The notes under the pieces were generated by a model that saw nothing but the letters and a program-made list of their open reading frames with translations, was not told the origin of the DNA and did not search any database. A stretch of DNA of 64,000 nt from Ascoidea asiatica (Eukaryota > Ascomycota > Saccharomycetes > Ascoideales > Ascoideaceae), in contig BCKQ01000017.1 of assembly GCA_001600695.1 (NCBI GenBank), positions 1 through 64,000 on the forward strand, given 5' to 3'. Made by a program: the position numbers and the translations under genes. Shown here in pieces: positions 50,582 to 60,438 of the stretch (its first letter is position 1; the number at the start of each line of letters is the position of its first letter).

Positions 50582-52171
50582 ATGTGTGGTATTTTGGGTT
50601 TAATCTTAAATGATAATCATGGAATTGCTGCTCCAGAACTTTTTGATTCTTGTATGTTTTTACAACATAGAGGTCAAGATGCTGCAGGTATAGTTACTTG
50701 TGGTAATAAAGGTAGATTTTATCAATGTAAAGGTAATGGTATGGCAAGAGATGTTTTTACTCAAAATAGATTAGCTGGTTTAGTTGGTAATATGGGTATT
50801 GCTCATTTACGTTATCCAACTGCAGGTTCTTCTGCAAGTTCTGAAGCTCAACCATTTTATGTAAATTCTCCATATGGTATATCTTTAAGTCATAATGGTA
50901 ATTTAGTTAATGGAAAATATTTAAGAGATTATCTTGATAAAGTTGTTCATCGTCATATTAATACTGATTCAGATTCTGAATTATTATTAAATATATTTGC
51001 AGCTGAATTAGAAAAATATAATAAAGCAAGAGTTAATACTGATGATATATTTAATGCTTTAAAAGGTGTATTTAGAGAATGTCGTGGTGCTTATGCTTGT
51101 GTTGGAATGTTAGCTGGTTTTGGTATAATTGGTTTTAGAGATCCAAATGGTATTAGACCTTTATTAATTGGTGAAAGACTTAATTCAAATGGTTCAAAAG
51201 ATTATATGTTAGCTTCTGAATCAGTTGTTTTAAAAGCTCATAATTTTTCAAAATTTAGAGATATATTACCTGGTGAAGCTGTAATAATTCCTAAATCAAC
51301 TTTAAAACCAGAATTTAAACAAATTGTACCAATTATTTCTTATACTCCTGATATTTTTGAATATGTATATTTTGCAAGACCAGATTCTGTACTTGATGGT
51401 ATAAGTGTTTATCATTCAAGATTAAGAATGGGTGAAATGCTTGCTGCAAATATTTTAAAACTGTTTAATAATGATATATCAAATATTGATGTTGTTATTC
51501 CAGTTCCTGATACTTCTAGAAATTCTGCTTTATCTTGTGCTGTAGCATTAAACATTCCTTATAGAGAAGGTTTTGTCAAAAATAGATATATTGGTAGAAC
51601 TTTTATTATGCCTGATCAAAAAGAAAGAAGATCTTCTGTACGTAGAAAATTAAATGCTATGGAATCTGAATTTAAAGGTAAAAATGTTCTTTTAGTTGAT
51701 GATTCAATTGTAAGAGGAACAACTTCAAAAGAAATTGTACAAATGGCAAGAGAAGCTGGCGCTAAAAAAGTTTATTTTGCTTCTTGTGCTCCTGCAATTA
51801 GATATAATCATATTTATGGTATTGATTTAGCTGATACAAAAGCTTTAGTTGCTTATAATAAAACTTCTGAAGAAGTTTCAGAAAATATTGGTGCTGATAA
51901 AGTTATTTATCAAGATTTAAAAGATTTAATTAGTTGTTGTTCAACTGATAGTATCAAAGAATTTGAAGTTGGTGTATTTACTGGTAAATATATAACTGGT
52001 AGTGAAAATGATTATTTAGAAGAATTAACTTTAATAAGAGCTCAAAATCAAAGAATTAAAGAATTGAAAACTAATGGTTCTGTCATTGATTCTCTTGATT
52101 TAACTGATATTTCTGATAGTGTTAAATCTGAAGGTGATATTGGACTTTATAATTCTGGTGATTATCAATAA
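50582..52171 (+). CDS. ADE4: Amidophosphoribosyltransferase (first step of purine synthesis)
   Basis: This 529-residue enzyme has an N-terminal glutaminase with Cys2 as nucleophile after removal of Met (MCGILGLI), plus LQHRGQDAAGI, GIAHLRYPTAGSSASSEAQP, SLSHNGNLVN and GFRDPNGIRPLLIGER. The C-terminal phosphoribosyltransferase domain shows VVIPVPDTSR, YREGFVKNRYIGRTFIMP, RRKLNAMES, and the PRPP loop VLLVDDSIVRGTTSKEIV. It converts PRPP and glutamine to phosphoribosylamine in the cytosol. There are no Asn tracts, unlike neighbours. A rare CTG codon lies at 51461-51463. Tail-to-tail with CPA2, another glutamine-nitrogen enzyme. Confidence 0.97.
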   Translation: MCGILGLILNDNHGIAAPELFDSCMFLQHRGQDAAGIVTCGNKGRFYQCKGNGMARDVFTQNRLAGLVGNMGIAHLRYPTAGSSASSEAQPFYVNSPYGISLSHNGNLVNGKYLRDYLDKVVHRHINTDSDSELLLNIFAAELEKYNKARVNTDDIFNALKGVFRECRGAYACVGMLAGFGIIGFRDPNGIRPLLIGERLNSNGSKDYMLASESVVLKAHNFSKFRDILPGEAVIIPKSTLKPEFKQIVPIISYTPDIFEYVYFARPDSVLDGISVYHSRLRMGEMLAANILKLFNNDISNIDVVIPVPDTSRNSALSCAVALNIPYREGFVKNRYIGRTFIMPDQKERRSSVRRKLNAMESEFKGKNVLLVDDSIVRGTTSKEIVQMAREAGAKKVYFASCAPAIRYNHIYGIDLADTKALVAYNKTSEEVSENIGADKVIYQDLKDLISCCSTDSIKEFEVGVFTGKYITGSENDYLEELTLIRAQNQRIKELKTNGSVIDSLDLTDISDSVKSEGDIGLYNSGDYQ

Positions 52172-52386
52172 ACTGATAGATTCATTTTTCATTTAAATAA
52201 ATTCAAAAATTAATAAAAAAAACGAAAATCAATAAAATGTCTATAGAATTCTTTTTTTTTTCTCTAAAATTTCAAATTATCCATTATCCTTTTTTTTATA
52301 AATATTTCAATTTCAAAACTCATTAAAATTAATATTCATTAAAATCTATATAGATTTATCATAAATAAACTAAATTTATTAATTAT

Positions 52387-55300
52387 TTACACTGGTTTTC
52401 CACCAATAAACTCACTCCATCTACGAACTTCTTTTGGAATTATTACTTTATCACTTTTTTGATTTTCTAATTTTTCACCAAGTTTTTCAATTAATGCTTT
52501 TGAGAATAATATAGAAGTTTTAGGTTCATTAAATAATGGAATACCAAAATCAATTGCATTTCTTCTCATTATATAATCTTCATTAACTAAATCTTCAGCA
52601 CGTTTAGCAGCTAAATTGAAAACACATTTAATATCCTTTTCTTCATAAATTTCTCTTAAAACAGTTTTATTAGCTAAAGGAAATGTAATCGATTCAACAG
52701 CAAAATCTTTTTCTAAATATTTTCTAAGATAAACTGCAGTTTCTTCATTTGCAGTATATAATTTATAATCACATGAAGCAATATTTTTAGCAACAGTTCC
52801 TAAATAATCATTTGTTAAATCACCTCCAAATAAAATACCGGATGGAGGTAATGGAAGATTGAAATTCATTGTTGATTGCATTGAAGTCCAATATGCTTCA
52901 ATTAAATCAGATCCAAAGCAAGCAACTTCACCAGTAGATGCCATTTCAACACCAAGGAATGGATCTGCACCAGCTAATCTAGTAAAAGAAAATTGAGGTA
53001 CTTTAGTGGCAACATAATTATATTTTTTAGACATTAAATCAACTGGTTCAGGTACATTTGTTCCAACAATTGCTTTTGTTGCAACATCAATAAAATTCAT
53101 ACCTAAAACTTTTGATACAAATGGGAAAGATCTTGAAGCTCTAATATTACATTCAATTACTTTAAGTTCAACTTCTTTTGTTTCTGGATTAAAATTTTTA
53201 ATAACTTGCATATTGAATGGACCTGTAATATTCCAAGCTTTTGCAACTTTATCACCAATTTCTTTCATTCTTATCATTATATCTTGTGATAATGATTGAG
53301 GAGGTAAAACAAGAGTTGCATCACCGGAATGAATACCAGCATTTTCAACATGTTCTGAAATAGCATGGACTAAAACTTTTCCACCACATGCAACAGCATC
53401 AATATCAATTTCATTAGCACCTTCAATAAATTTAGTAATAACAACAGGATGATCTGGCGAAACCTTAGAAGCATTGCTTAATTTGATTTGCAATTCTTTC
53501 TCACTATTAATAACGGACATAGCAGCACCACTTAAAACATATGAAGGTCTAACTAAGACTGGATAACCAACTTTTTGAGCAAAAGATTTGGCTTCTTCAA
53601 GAGAGGATAATTCTTCCCAAGCAGGTTGATCAACTCCAATACTATCTAAAATGGAAGAAAATTTATGTCTATCTTCAGCTTTATCAATATCTTCTGGATT
53701 AGTACCAAGAACTCTTGCACCATAATTTTGTAAAGAAAGAGCAATATTTTGAGGTAATTGACCACCAACACTAACAATAACACCAGTTGAATTTTCTAAT
53801 TCATAAATATCAAGAACTCTTTCAAGGGAAAGTTCTTCAAAATATAAACGATCAACTTCATCAAAATCTGTAGAAACAGTTTCTGGATTATAATTAATCA
53901 TTATTGTTCTTTTTCCCATTTCACGTAAAGATCTAGCAGCAGAAACAGCACACCAATCGAATTCAACAGATGAACCAATTCTATAAACACCAGAACCTAA
54001 AACCATTGTACCATGTTCATTAAATTCAACATCATTTGTAGAGGCATTATAAGTTGTATAAAGATAATTTGTTGTTGCAGGAAATTCGGCAGCTAAAGTA
54101 TCAATTTTTTTAACAAATGGAATAATTCCAAAAGATTTTCTTCTTGCTCTAACTTCTAATTCAGTTTCTGCCCCGACTAATTTTGAAATTTGTTTATCAC
54201 TAAAACCTAATTTTTTAGCTCTTAAAAGAACATCACTATTTAAACCAAAAAGAGAACCAATTTCTTTTAATTCATTATTCATATCAACAATATTATTTAA
54301 TTTATAAAGAAACCATTTATCAATTTTAGTTAAATCATGAACTTTATCAATTGTATAATTTTCATGAAGTAAAGCTTGACCAACAGCTAACCATCTTCTA
54401 TCAGTTGGATTTTTTAAAACATCTTCTAATAAAGCTCTATTTTCTTCACCAGCAAAATCTTCACAACCTTGAAAACCTAAGAAACTTGGATCAATTTGTC
54501 TAATTGCTTTTTGAATACTTTCTTCAAAAGTTCTACCAATTGCCATAACTTCACCAACAGATTTCATTGAAGAACCAATATCTCTTTTAACATTTTGAAA
54601 TTTACTTAAATCCCATCTTGGAATTTTAGTTACAATATAATCAAGTGAAGGTTCAAAATTCGCAGTTGTTGTACCTGTAACAGGATTTGGTAATTCAGGT
54701 AAAGTATAACCAAGAGCAATTTTTGCAGCAGTATAAGCTAAAGGATAACCAGTTGCTTTTGAAGCTAAAGCCGAAGATCTTGATAATCTTGCATTAACTT
54801 CAATAACTCTATAATCTAAACCATCAGGTTGTAAAGCATATTGAACATTACATTCACCAACAACACCTAAATGACGAATAATTTTTATAGCTGCAGTTCT
54901 TAACATATGATATTCAGTATCTGATAAAGTTTGAGAAGGAGCAACAACAATTGAATCACCAGTATGAATACCTAAAGGATCAAAATTTTCCATATTACAA
55001 ACAGTTATACAATTATCAACTCTATCTCTAACAACTTCATATTCAACTTCTTTCCAACCTTTAAGAGATTTTTCAACAAGAATTTGAGGAGCTAAAGATA
55101 AAGATTGAGTTGATAAATTTGTTAATTCTTCAGGAGTACTTGCAAAACCAGAACCTAAACCACCTAAAGCATAAGCAGAACGAACAATAATTGGATAACC
55201 GATTTTTGAAGCAGCAGTTAAAGCATCTTTAACATTATCAACAGCAATTGATTCTGCAATTGGAATATTAATTTCTTTTAAAGCATTTGCAAATAATTCA

Positions 55301-55953
55301 CGATCTTCAGAAGTTTCTAAAGTTTTAATTGGAGTACCTAAAACTTTAATATTATATCTATCAAAAATTCCCATTTTATCTAATTTCACACCACAATTTA
55401 AACCAGTTTGACCACCAAAAGTTAAAAGTATACCATCAGGTTTTTCTCTTTCAATTATATAAGTTATATATTCTGGAGTTACAGGTAAAAAATAAACTTC
55501 ATCAGCTAATGCATGAGAAGTTTGATTTGTTGCAATATTTGGATTAATTAAAATTGTTTTTTTATTTGCTTCTTTTAAAGCTTTAATTGCTTGAGAACCA
55601 GAATAATCAAATTCACCAGCTTGACCAATTGATAAACCTCCAGAACCAACAATTAAAACAGAATTTACATCAACTAATTGATGAGCATTTTCATCTTTAA
55701 AAGAAGAAAGAATTTTTGCACCAGCATATGGTAAAGATATTTCATCTTCATTTACAGTTGAAGCAAAAAAACGTTTTAAAATATTATGATTATATTTATT
55801 ATGATAAAGATTATGATTATTATAATTATTTATTATTGCATTTTTATTATTATTTAATTTAGAAATAAGAGTTTTTGTAGAAAAAAATGATTTTCTATTA
55901 TTAGCTTTTAAAGATAACTTTAAAAGTTTAGATGAATATGGTTTTATAAACAT
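52387..55953 (-). CDS. CPA2: Carbamoyl-phosphate synthase, large subunit (arginine pathway), with presequence-like extension
   Basis: The 1188-residue enzyme has two homologous ATP-grasp halves and a C-terminal MGS-like domain (about 1060-1180). Seen: SVLIVGSGGLSIGQAGEFDY, ILLTFGGQTGLNCGVKLDKM, SAYALGGLGSGFASTPEEL, EVVRDRVDNC, NARLSRSSALASKATGYPLA, VLGSGVYRIGSSVEFDWCAV, VSVGGQLPQNIALSLQ, RPSYVLSGAAMSVINSE, HVENAGIHSGDATLVLPPQ. It is a stand-alone CPSase: no aspartate transcarbamylase or glutaminase is fused, so it is not Ura2. The first 85 residues are basic, Ser/Asn-rich and nearly free of acidic residues (MFIKPYSSKLLKLSLKANNR, ending ILKRFFAS), which looks like a mitochondrial presequence. 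S. cerevisiae Cpa2 (1118) is cytosolic and lacks this. Two TGAGTCA sites lie about 0.8 kb upstream. Confidence 0.95.
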   Translation of the reverse strand: MFIKPYSSKLLKLSLKANNRKSFFSTKTLISKLNNNKNAIINNYNNHNLYHNKYNHNILKRFFASTVNEDEISLPYAGAKILSSFKDENAHQLVDVNSVLIVGSGGLSIGQAGEFDYSGSQAIKALKEANKKTILINPNIATNQTSHALADEVYFLPVTPEYITYIIEREKPDGILLTFGGQTGLNCGVKLDKMGIFDRYNIKVLGTPIKTLETSEDRELFANALKEINIPIAESIAVDNVKDALTAASKIGYPIIVRSAYALGGLGSGFASTPEELTNLSTQSLSLAPQILVEKSLKGWKEVEYEVVRDRVDNCITVCNMENFDPLGIHTGDSIVVAPSQTLSDTEYHMLRTAAIKIIRHLGVVGECNVQYALQPDGLDYRVIEVNARLSRSSALASKATGYPLAYTAAKIALGYTLPELPNPVTGTTTANFEPSLDYIVTKIPRWDLSKFQNVKRDIGSSMKSVGEVMAIGRTFEESIQKAIRQIDPSFLGFQGCEDFAGEENRALLEDVLKNPTDRRWLAVGQALLHENYTIDKVHDLTKIDKWFLYKLNNIVDMNNELKEIGSLFGLNSDVLLRAKKLGFSDKQISKLVGAETELEVRARRKSFGIIPFVKKIDTLAAEFPATTNYLYTTYNASTNDVEFNEHGTMVLGSGVYRIGSSVEFDWCAVSAARSLREMGKRTIMINYNPETVSTDFDEVDRLYFEELSLERVLDIYELENSTGVIVSVGGQLPQNIALSLQNYGARVLGTNPEDIDKAEDRHKFSSILDSIGVDQPAWEELSSLEEAKSFAQKVGYPVLVRPSYVLSGAAMSVINSEKELQIKLSNASKVSPDHPVVITKFIEGANEIDIDAVACGGKVLVHAISEHVENAGIHSGDATLVLPPQSLSQDIMIRMKEIGDKVAKAWNITGPFNMQVIKNFNPETKEVELKVIECNIRASRSFPFVSKVLGMNFIDVATKAIVGTNVPEPVDLMSKKYNYVATKVPQFSFTRLAGADPFLGVEMASTGEVACFGSDLIEAYWTSMQSTMNFNLPLPPSGILFGGDLTNDYLGTVAKNIASCDYKLYTANEETAVYLRKYLEKDFAVESITFPLANKTVLREIYEEKDIKCVFNLAAKRAEDLVNEDYIMRRNAIDFGIPLFNEPKTSILFSKALIEKLGEKLENQKSDKVIIPKEVRRWSEFIGGKPV

Positions 55954-57025
55954 TGTTATAATAAATAAAGATTGAAAATACCTTCAAATTATTGAAAGGT
56001 AATAATTTTTTTTCTTTATTTAATTATTTAATTATCTGAATATTTGAATATTTATGGAATATAAAATATAGTTCTATAATTGGAAATCAATAAATCCTCC
56101 GAAAAAAAAAAAAAATGTATATGGATTTATATATATATATATATTTATATATATTTATATATATTTGAATATATATTTATATAAGTTAAGTAAATAGAAT
56201 AATGAAAACTATAACTTGTACAAATATATAAATATATAAATATATAAAGTATATAAAGTATATATAAAATATATTTTAAATTATGAGTCTAATAAGTAAA
56301 ATATTTAGATGTGTGAGTAAATGAAAATTTAAAATTTAAAGCCAATTAAATGCTTTAAGGCCCTTCTTTTCAATGGAGTATCGAGCTTCGATAGTTTTTA
56401 TCGGTGAAAGAGAATTCATTAAAAAAAAAAAAAAAAAGTAAAAAAAAAAATTTGAGAAAAGTTTCAGTGAAAGTTTTGGTGAAATTTTTAACAGTGCTTA
56501 AAAATTTAGCATTTTTTGCAATGGAAGATTTTCAGCTACGGTACTTTTTGGGCGAGTTTTCGAGGAAGTGAATTCCTAAATCAGAAACAGTGCGGTCAGA
56601 ACCGACTTGGATGAAGAGTCTTTGAATGTCATAGTTAAAAGGACTTGAAAGTGGTTCCGGAGAAGAACAGCAATAGCACTATTAACCGATTGCCACATTG
56701 GGCCATGGAAAAACGAGAAGAAGTGAAATTTTCAGAAAACAAAATTGGAAAATGAGTCAAATTTTGTAGTCTGAGTCAGAGTTTGAAAGTAAATTTATTT
56801 TGATTGAGAAGGGTTTAAGGTAATAAATAGTTTTAAAACTAATTGATAATTTATATTTTTAAAGGGATTTATAAAACTGTATAATTAGGCATGACAGCAT
56901 AAACCATCATTGGGGGTCTTAAACTTTGTCAATTCGAACCTGGCGTTGGTATTTATTTTTTTATTTATTTATTTATTCATTTTATTAAAAAATTATTATA
57001 AATTACTTTTGTCTATAGATGTAAA
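55954..57025. promoter_or_regulatory. CPA2 promoter and SEC53 3' region
   Basis: No gene is seen. AT-rich TATATATATTTATA repeats (56120-56290) lie next to CPA2. A GC-richer part (56350-56720) has CAGTGAAAG/GTGAAATT motifs and GGTTCCGGAG. TGAGTCA occurs twice (56753-56759 and 56772-56778). Position 56925-56950 has AATTCGAACCTGGCG, which mimics a tRNA B box, but no cloverleaf fits on either strand. Confidence 0.55.
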
Positions 57026-57781
57026 TTATAAATCGAATAAATCTTTTAATATGGCAATAGTATCTTCAGGACATTTAACAGCATGACCAATAGTTCTTTC
57101 ATCAGAATAAATTTCATAATCATTACCACCTTTATAAGATTTATCACCAAAGAAATGAATTTGTTTAAAATTTTCATCTTGAATATGTTGTAAACAATAA
57201 GTTTTATCCCAACCTGTTGGAAATACATCAAAAGAAATTTGACCACCAATTGAATAAGTTAAACCATAATCTGGGAAATTTTTTTTTAATTCATTTACCA
57301 TTTTTTCTCTAATTTTATGTTTTAAATCAAATTTTTCAAAATCATTTCTTTCTTGAGTTGAAGCATTTCTACCAACTGGAGAAACATTAATCATACCATT
57401 TCTAAATTCAATAAATGTACCTCTTCTTACAGGTAAATCAAGTTTTGATAAATAACCTAAGATCCATTTTGCTAAAAGATTATATTTATCATTACCAATA
57501 TAATTTAAAAAAGATTGAGAAGATAATTTATTACCTAATTTATAAGCTGTTAAACCATTTTCAGAAAAACAATAATCAAAATCATTTAAAATATTTGGAC
57601 CTAATTGTTCAACTTGTTTTGAAAAATCAGAACCACCAACAAAACCAATTACAACTTTTTCTTTTAATTTTTTTAAAGTTTCTTTCATTTCATCAGAAAC
57701 GAATAATCTTGCAGGTGTTAAAGTACCATCAACATCAAAAAGACAAATAACACCAGGAATTAATTTATTAGAAAATGACAT
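57026..57781 (-). CDS. SEC53: Phosphomannomutase
   Basis: The protein is 251 residues (254 in S. cerevisiae), HAD superfamily. The nucleophile and acid/base aspartates are Asp16 and Asp18 in [13 protein letters not shown]. Also seen are [47 protein letters not shown] (substrate-binding RNGMIN), [19 protein letters not shown], and [20 protein letters not shown]. It converts mannose-6-P to mannose-1-P in the cytosol, feeding GDP-mannose for dolichol, N- and O-glycans and GPI anchors. It is thus upstream of the mannosyltransferases at 3, 24 and 34 kb. Start and end match the family with no tracts inserted. Confidence 0.97.
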   Translation of the reverse strand: MSFSNKLIPGVICLFDVDGTLTPARLFVSDEMKETLKKLKEKVVIGFVGGSDFSKQVEQLGPNILNDFDYCFSENGLTAYKLGNKLSSQSFLNYIGNDKYNLLAKWILGYLSKLDLPVRRGTFIEFRNGMINVSPVGRNASTQERNDFEKFDLKHKIREKMVNELKKNFPDYGLTYSIGGQISFDVFPTGWDKTYCLQHIQDENFKQIHFFGDKSYKGGNDYEIYSDERTIGHAVKCPEDTIAILKDLFDL

Positions 57782-58385
57782 TTTATATTATATTATTATA
57801 TATTATTATATTACAGAGTAATTAGAAAGTAATTAAAGATTAAAGATTAAAGAAATGAATTCAAATTAATGAAAATATTATGAAATATGATTAAAGAATT
57901 GAATTTAAAGAAATTTTAAAAGAAAGAAAGTATTAATTTTAAGAAATTGTAAATTGTAAATATATTTTTATATTGAAGTAAATCAAATAGTTTTTATATT
58001 ATTATTTATATTATTATTTACTTATTTATTTACAGGTAAATAGAAGAAATAAATCTTGAATTACGTAAACATTTTTGAAGTTAAAACTGGCACCAGGTGT
58101 TGACTATTGATGCTGGATGTTTTTTACTTATTGGTCAGTGTTTGATGTTGACGTGTAATAAAAGTGTATTAAGAACTATTGCACTAACTAAATAAACGAT
58201 TTAAGCTGACTAAACAGTGATAAAGGGGACACTCTTCTGGGTGGTGCGGTGTGCTCACGCGTCTCAGGTTCTATTTAGCAACTGCCCAAATTCCTCAACG
58301 TTTGCAAGAACTGAAAAATGTCAGCAGAAATGTCAGCAGAAATGTCAGCATGCTAAAAACAAATGAGAAGAGATTCATTGATTGA
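57782..58385. promoter_or_regulatory. SEC53 promoter and RPL10 3' region
   Basis: No gene is seen. The sequence is AT-rich near SEC53, then a GC-richer stretch (58050-58340) with ATTACGTAAAC (near 58060), GTGCGGTGTGCTC, ACGCGT (58257-58262) and three direct copies of AATGTCAGCAGA/GTCAGCA (58315-58350). Confidence 0.5.
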
Positions 58386-59259
58386 TCAAGTTTTGAGGAA
58401 ATAATCTGGGAATTGAGTTAAGTTATTATCTAATTTACCCTTTTTAGATAAGAATTTAACATAAGCACCATCATCTTTAACTTCACCAGCATTACGTTTA
58501 GAAAGATATTCATTTCTATTTAAATTTGTAAAACCCCATTTTTTAGAAATAATAATTTTTTGTTGACCAGGAAATTTATATCTTGCTCTTCTTAAACCTT
58601 CAATACATTGATTTTTATTATTATCTTTACTTCTTACAGACATTATAATTTGTCCAATATTAACTCTTGCAGCTAAACCATGTGGTTTACCCCAAGCACC
58701 TCTCATACCTTGTTGTAATCTATCAGCTCCAGCACATGATAACATTTTATTAATTCTTAAAACATGAAATGGATGAACTCTAACTCTTAAATGGAATGAA
58801 TCTCTACCAGATACAGTTGTAACATATTTATTGGCACAAATACGAGCAGCTTCTAAAGCTTCAGATGATAATTGTTCTAATTCATTAGAAACTAAATGAA
58901 TACATAATGGAAATTCATCAACTGTTGCTTTCTTTTTACCTAAATCATAAATTCTAATCTTAGCATCTGGAACACCACGATTATATCTGGATTTTGGGTA
59001 TGGTTTGTTTTTACAGTATCTGTAACATCTAGCTGGCTATAATTTAGTACAGAATTAATAAAATAAATTTTAAAGATATATAGTTAGTATTTGATTATTT
59101 CCTGTGAAGATTTATTTGCTTTTTTTCTTTCTCATAGATTCTTAAGTTCAGACAATCAATCAATCAATCATTCATTCATTCACGCATTTGAATTCAAATC
59201 TGAATTATAATGAAACTGATTAAAGTCTTCTAATGATTTAAACATACTCTTCTTGCCAT
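58386..59259 (-). CDS. RPL10: 60S ribosomal protein L10 (uL16), spliced
   Basis: Exon 1 (59259-59248) codes MARR; exon 2 (59036-58386) continues [20 protein letters not shown] and runs to the stop, giving 220 residues (221 in S. cerevisiae). Landmarks are [79 protein letters not shown], and [20 protein letters not shown]. uL16 sits at the corridor between the A and P sites and is added late in the cytoplasm, where it triggers Nmd3 release. Starting at the internal Met at 58745 would cut off the N-terminal half. Divergent from the gene at 61236, with a 2 kb region between. Confidence 0.96.
59037..59247 (-). other. RPL10: RPL10 intron (211 nt)
   Basis: The donor is GTATGT right after ATGGCAAGAAGA. 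The branch site is TACTAAC (minus strand 59089-59083) and the acceptor is ATTATAG before CCAGCTAGATGT. Removing it joins MARR to PARCYRYCK exactly as in L10 proteins. A second TACTAAA lies only a few bases before the acceptor. A 14-bp palindrome (ATTTGAATTCAAAT) and a TGAATGAATGATTGATTG run sit inside; I see no convincing snoRNA boxes. Confidence 0.93.
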
Positions 59260-59597
59260 TTTTTTTTTCTATTGAATTTTATTTGATTTTATTATTAATA
59301 TTTGTAATATTTATAAAATATATACTGAAGAATAAAAAAAATATAAAAGAGGATAAAATACCTTACAATTTTTATATACTTGAAGTATATATATATACTT
59401 CAAGCTCTATTTACATAGAAAATAAGGATTAGTAATCCAAAACGTAGGGTAAAAATAATCATTCGATTTGTAATCCAGCTTTAATTATGAATTTTATGAG
59501 GATTATTATTATTTAATACTTGATATTCTATTTTATATTTGAAGTTATAAACAATTACATATTAAATTTGAATTAATCTTTTTTATAGTAAATACTA

Positions 59598-59668
59598 GCA
59601 ATAGCAATACCAATACCAATACCAATACCAGTAACTGTTACTGTTACTGTTACTGTTACTGTTACTGG
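59598..59668. repeat. TACCAA and CTGTTA hexamer arrays
   Basis: AGCAATACCAATACCAATACC-type units (about four) pass directly into six units of CTGTTA. Both have a 6-bp period. Confidence 0.85.
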
Positions 59669-60310
59669 AAATCATTATTACAATATTCTTATTTTAATTA
59701 AGAATCAAAACCCTGCATAATTCAACATATTCTTTTTTGATATTTTTGATCCATTTTTGATTGGTTCATTGAATTATAATTTAAAATTTTAAATGACTTT
59801 AAATGATTTTTATATGATTTTATAAAATTCTAGATAAATTTAGATAAAAAAATAATAGATTAATGAAATGATTAAATAATGAATATTAAATAAAATGACA
59901 TTACTTTAAAAAAGAATTTATAATTGTAGTTCTTTTTTTTTAAAGTATTTAATCTAAAGTCAATCATCATCATTCATTTTCCTTAATTAATCGACATGTT
60001 TTACTTGTACTTTTAACTCCAGATAAATATACAAAGATATACAAAGTGATACAAAGTGATAAATAATAATAATAATTTCCAAACAGTAAGAAGCGTAAAG
60101 TATCTTTGAAGGAGATTCTCTTAATGGAACAGATACGACAACTCGTGGCAATGCGACGATACGAGACACTCGCTCAAACCGCTGGCTCCAGACCCGGCAG
60201 TCGGGTGCAGCGGCTCCGAGAGGCTACCGGAGAACTGCAGCTACCGACCAAGGAACGACGAGGAACGAAAAACATCCGAGAGCTGTTCGAGTGACCGACA
60301 AGAGAAAATG

Positions 60311-60343
60311 CACACCAATTTCACACCAATTTCACACCAATTT
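60311..60343. promoter_or_regulatory. Three CCAAT boxes in an 11-bp tandem repeat
   Basis: The unit CACACCAATTT occurs three times without mismatch, placing CCAAT at 60315, 60326 and 60337. CCAAT is the Hap2/3/5 core. The 11-bp step puts the boxes near one face of the helix. Confidence 0.7.
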
Positions 60344-60405
60344 CACGCAGAACTAACGCATTATAGCAAATAGCCATACCCGACCGGAAACAGCTAGGAA
60401 AGAAG

Positions 60406-60438
60406 TCGGTAACTCGTCGGTAAGAAGTCGGTAACTAG
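60406..60438. promoter_or_regulatory. 11-bp TCGGTAA array
   Basis: TCGGTAACTCG, TCGGTAAGAAG and TCGGTAACTAG follow each other exactly, and a fourth, weaker unit (TCGGAAAG) comes next. The reverse strand reads TTACCGA, one base off the Reb1-type core TTACCCG. Confidence 0.65.

Noticed and set aside
56925-56955. Possible tRNA B box (AATTCGAACCTGG)
   Set aside because: The flanking bases cannot form a T stem, and no A box or acceptor stem fits at the right distance on either strand.
59037-59247. snoRNA inside the RPL10 intron
   Set aside because: There is no proper C box (RTGATGA) paired with a D box, and no H/ACA boxes at the right spacing. TGATTGATTG is a simple repeat.
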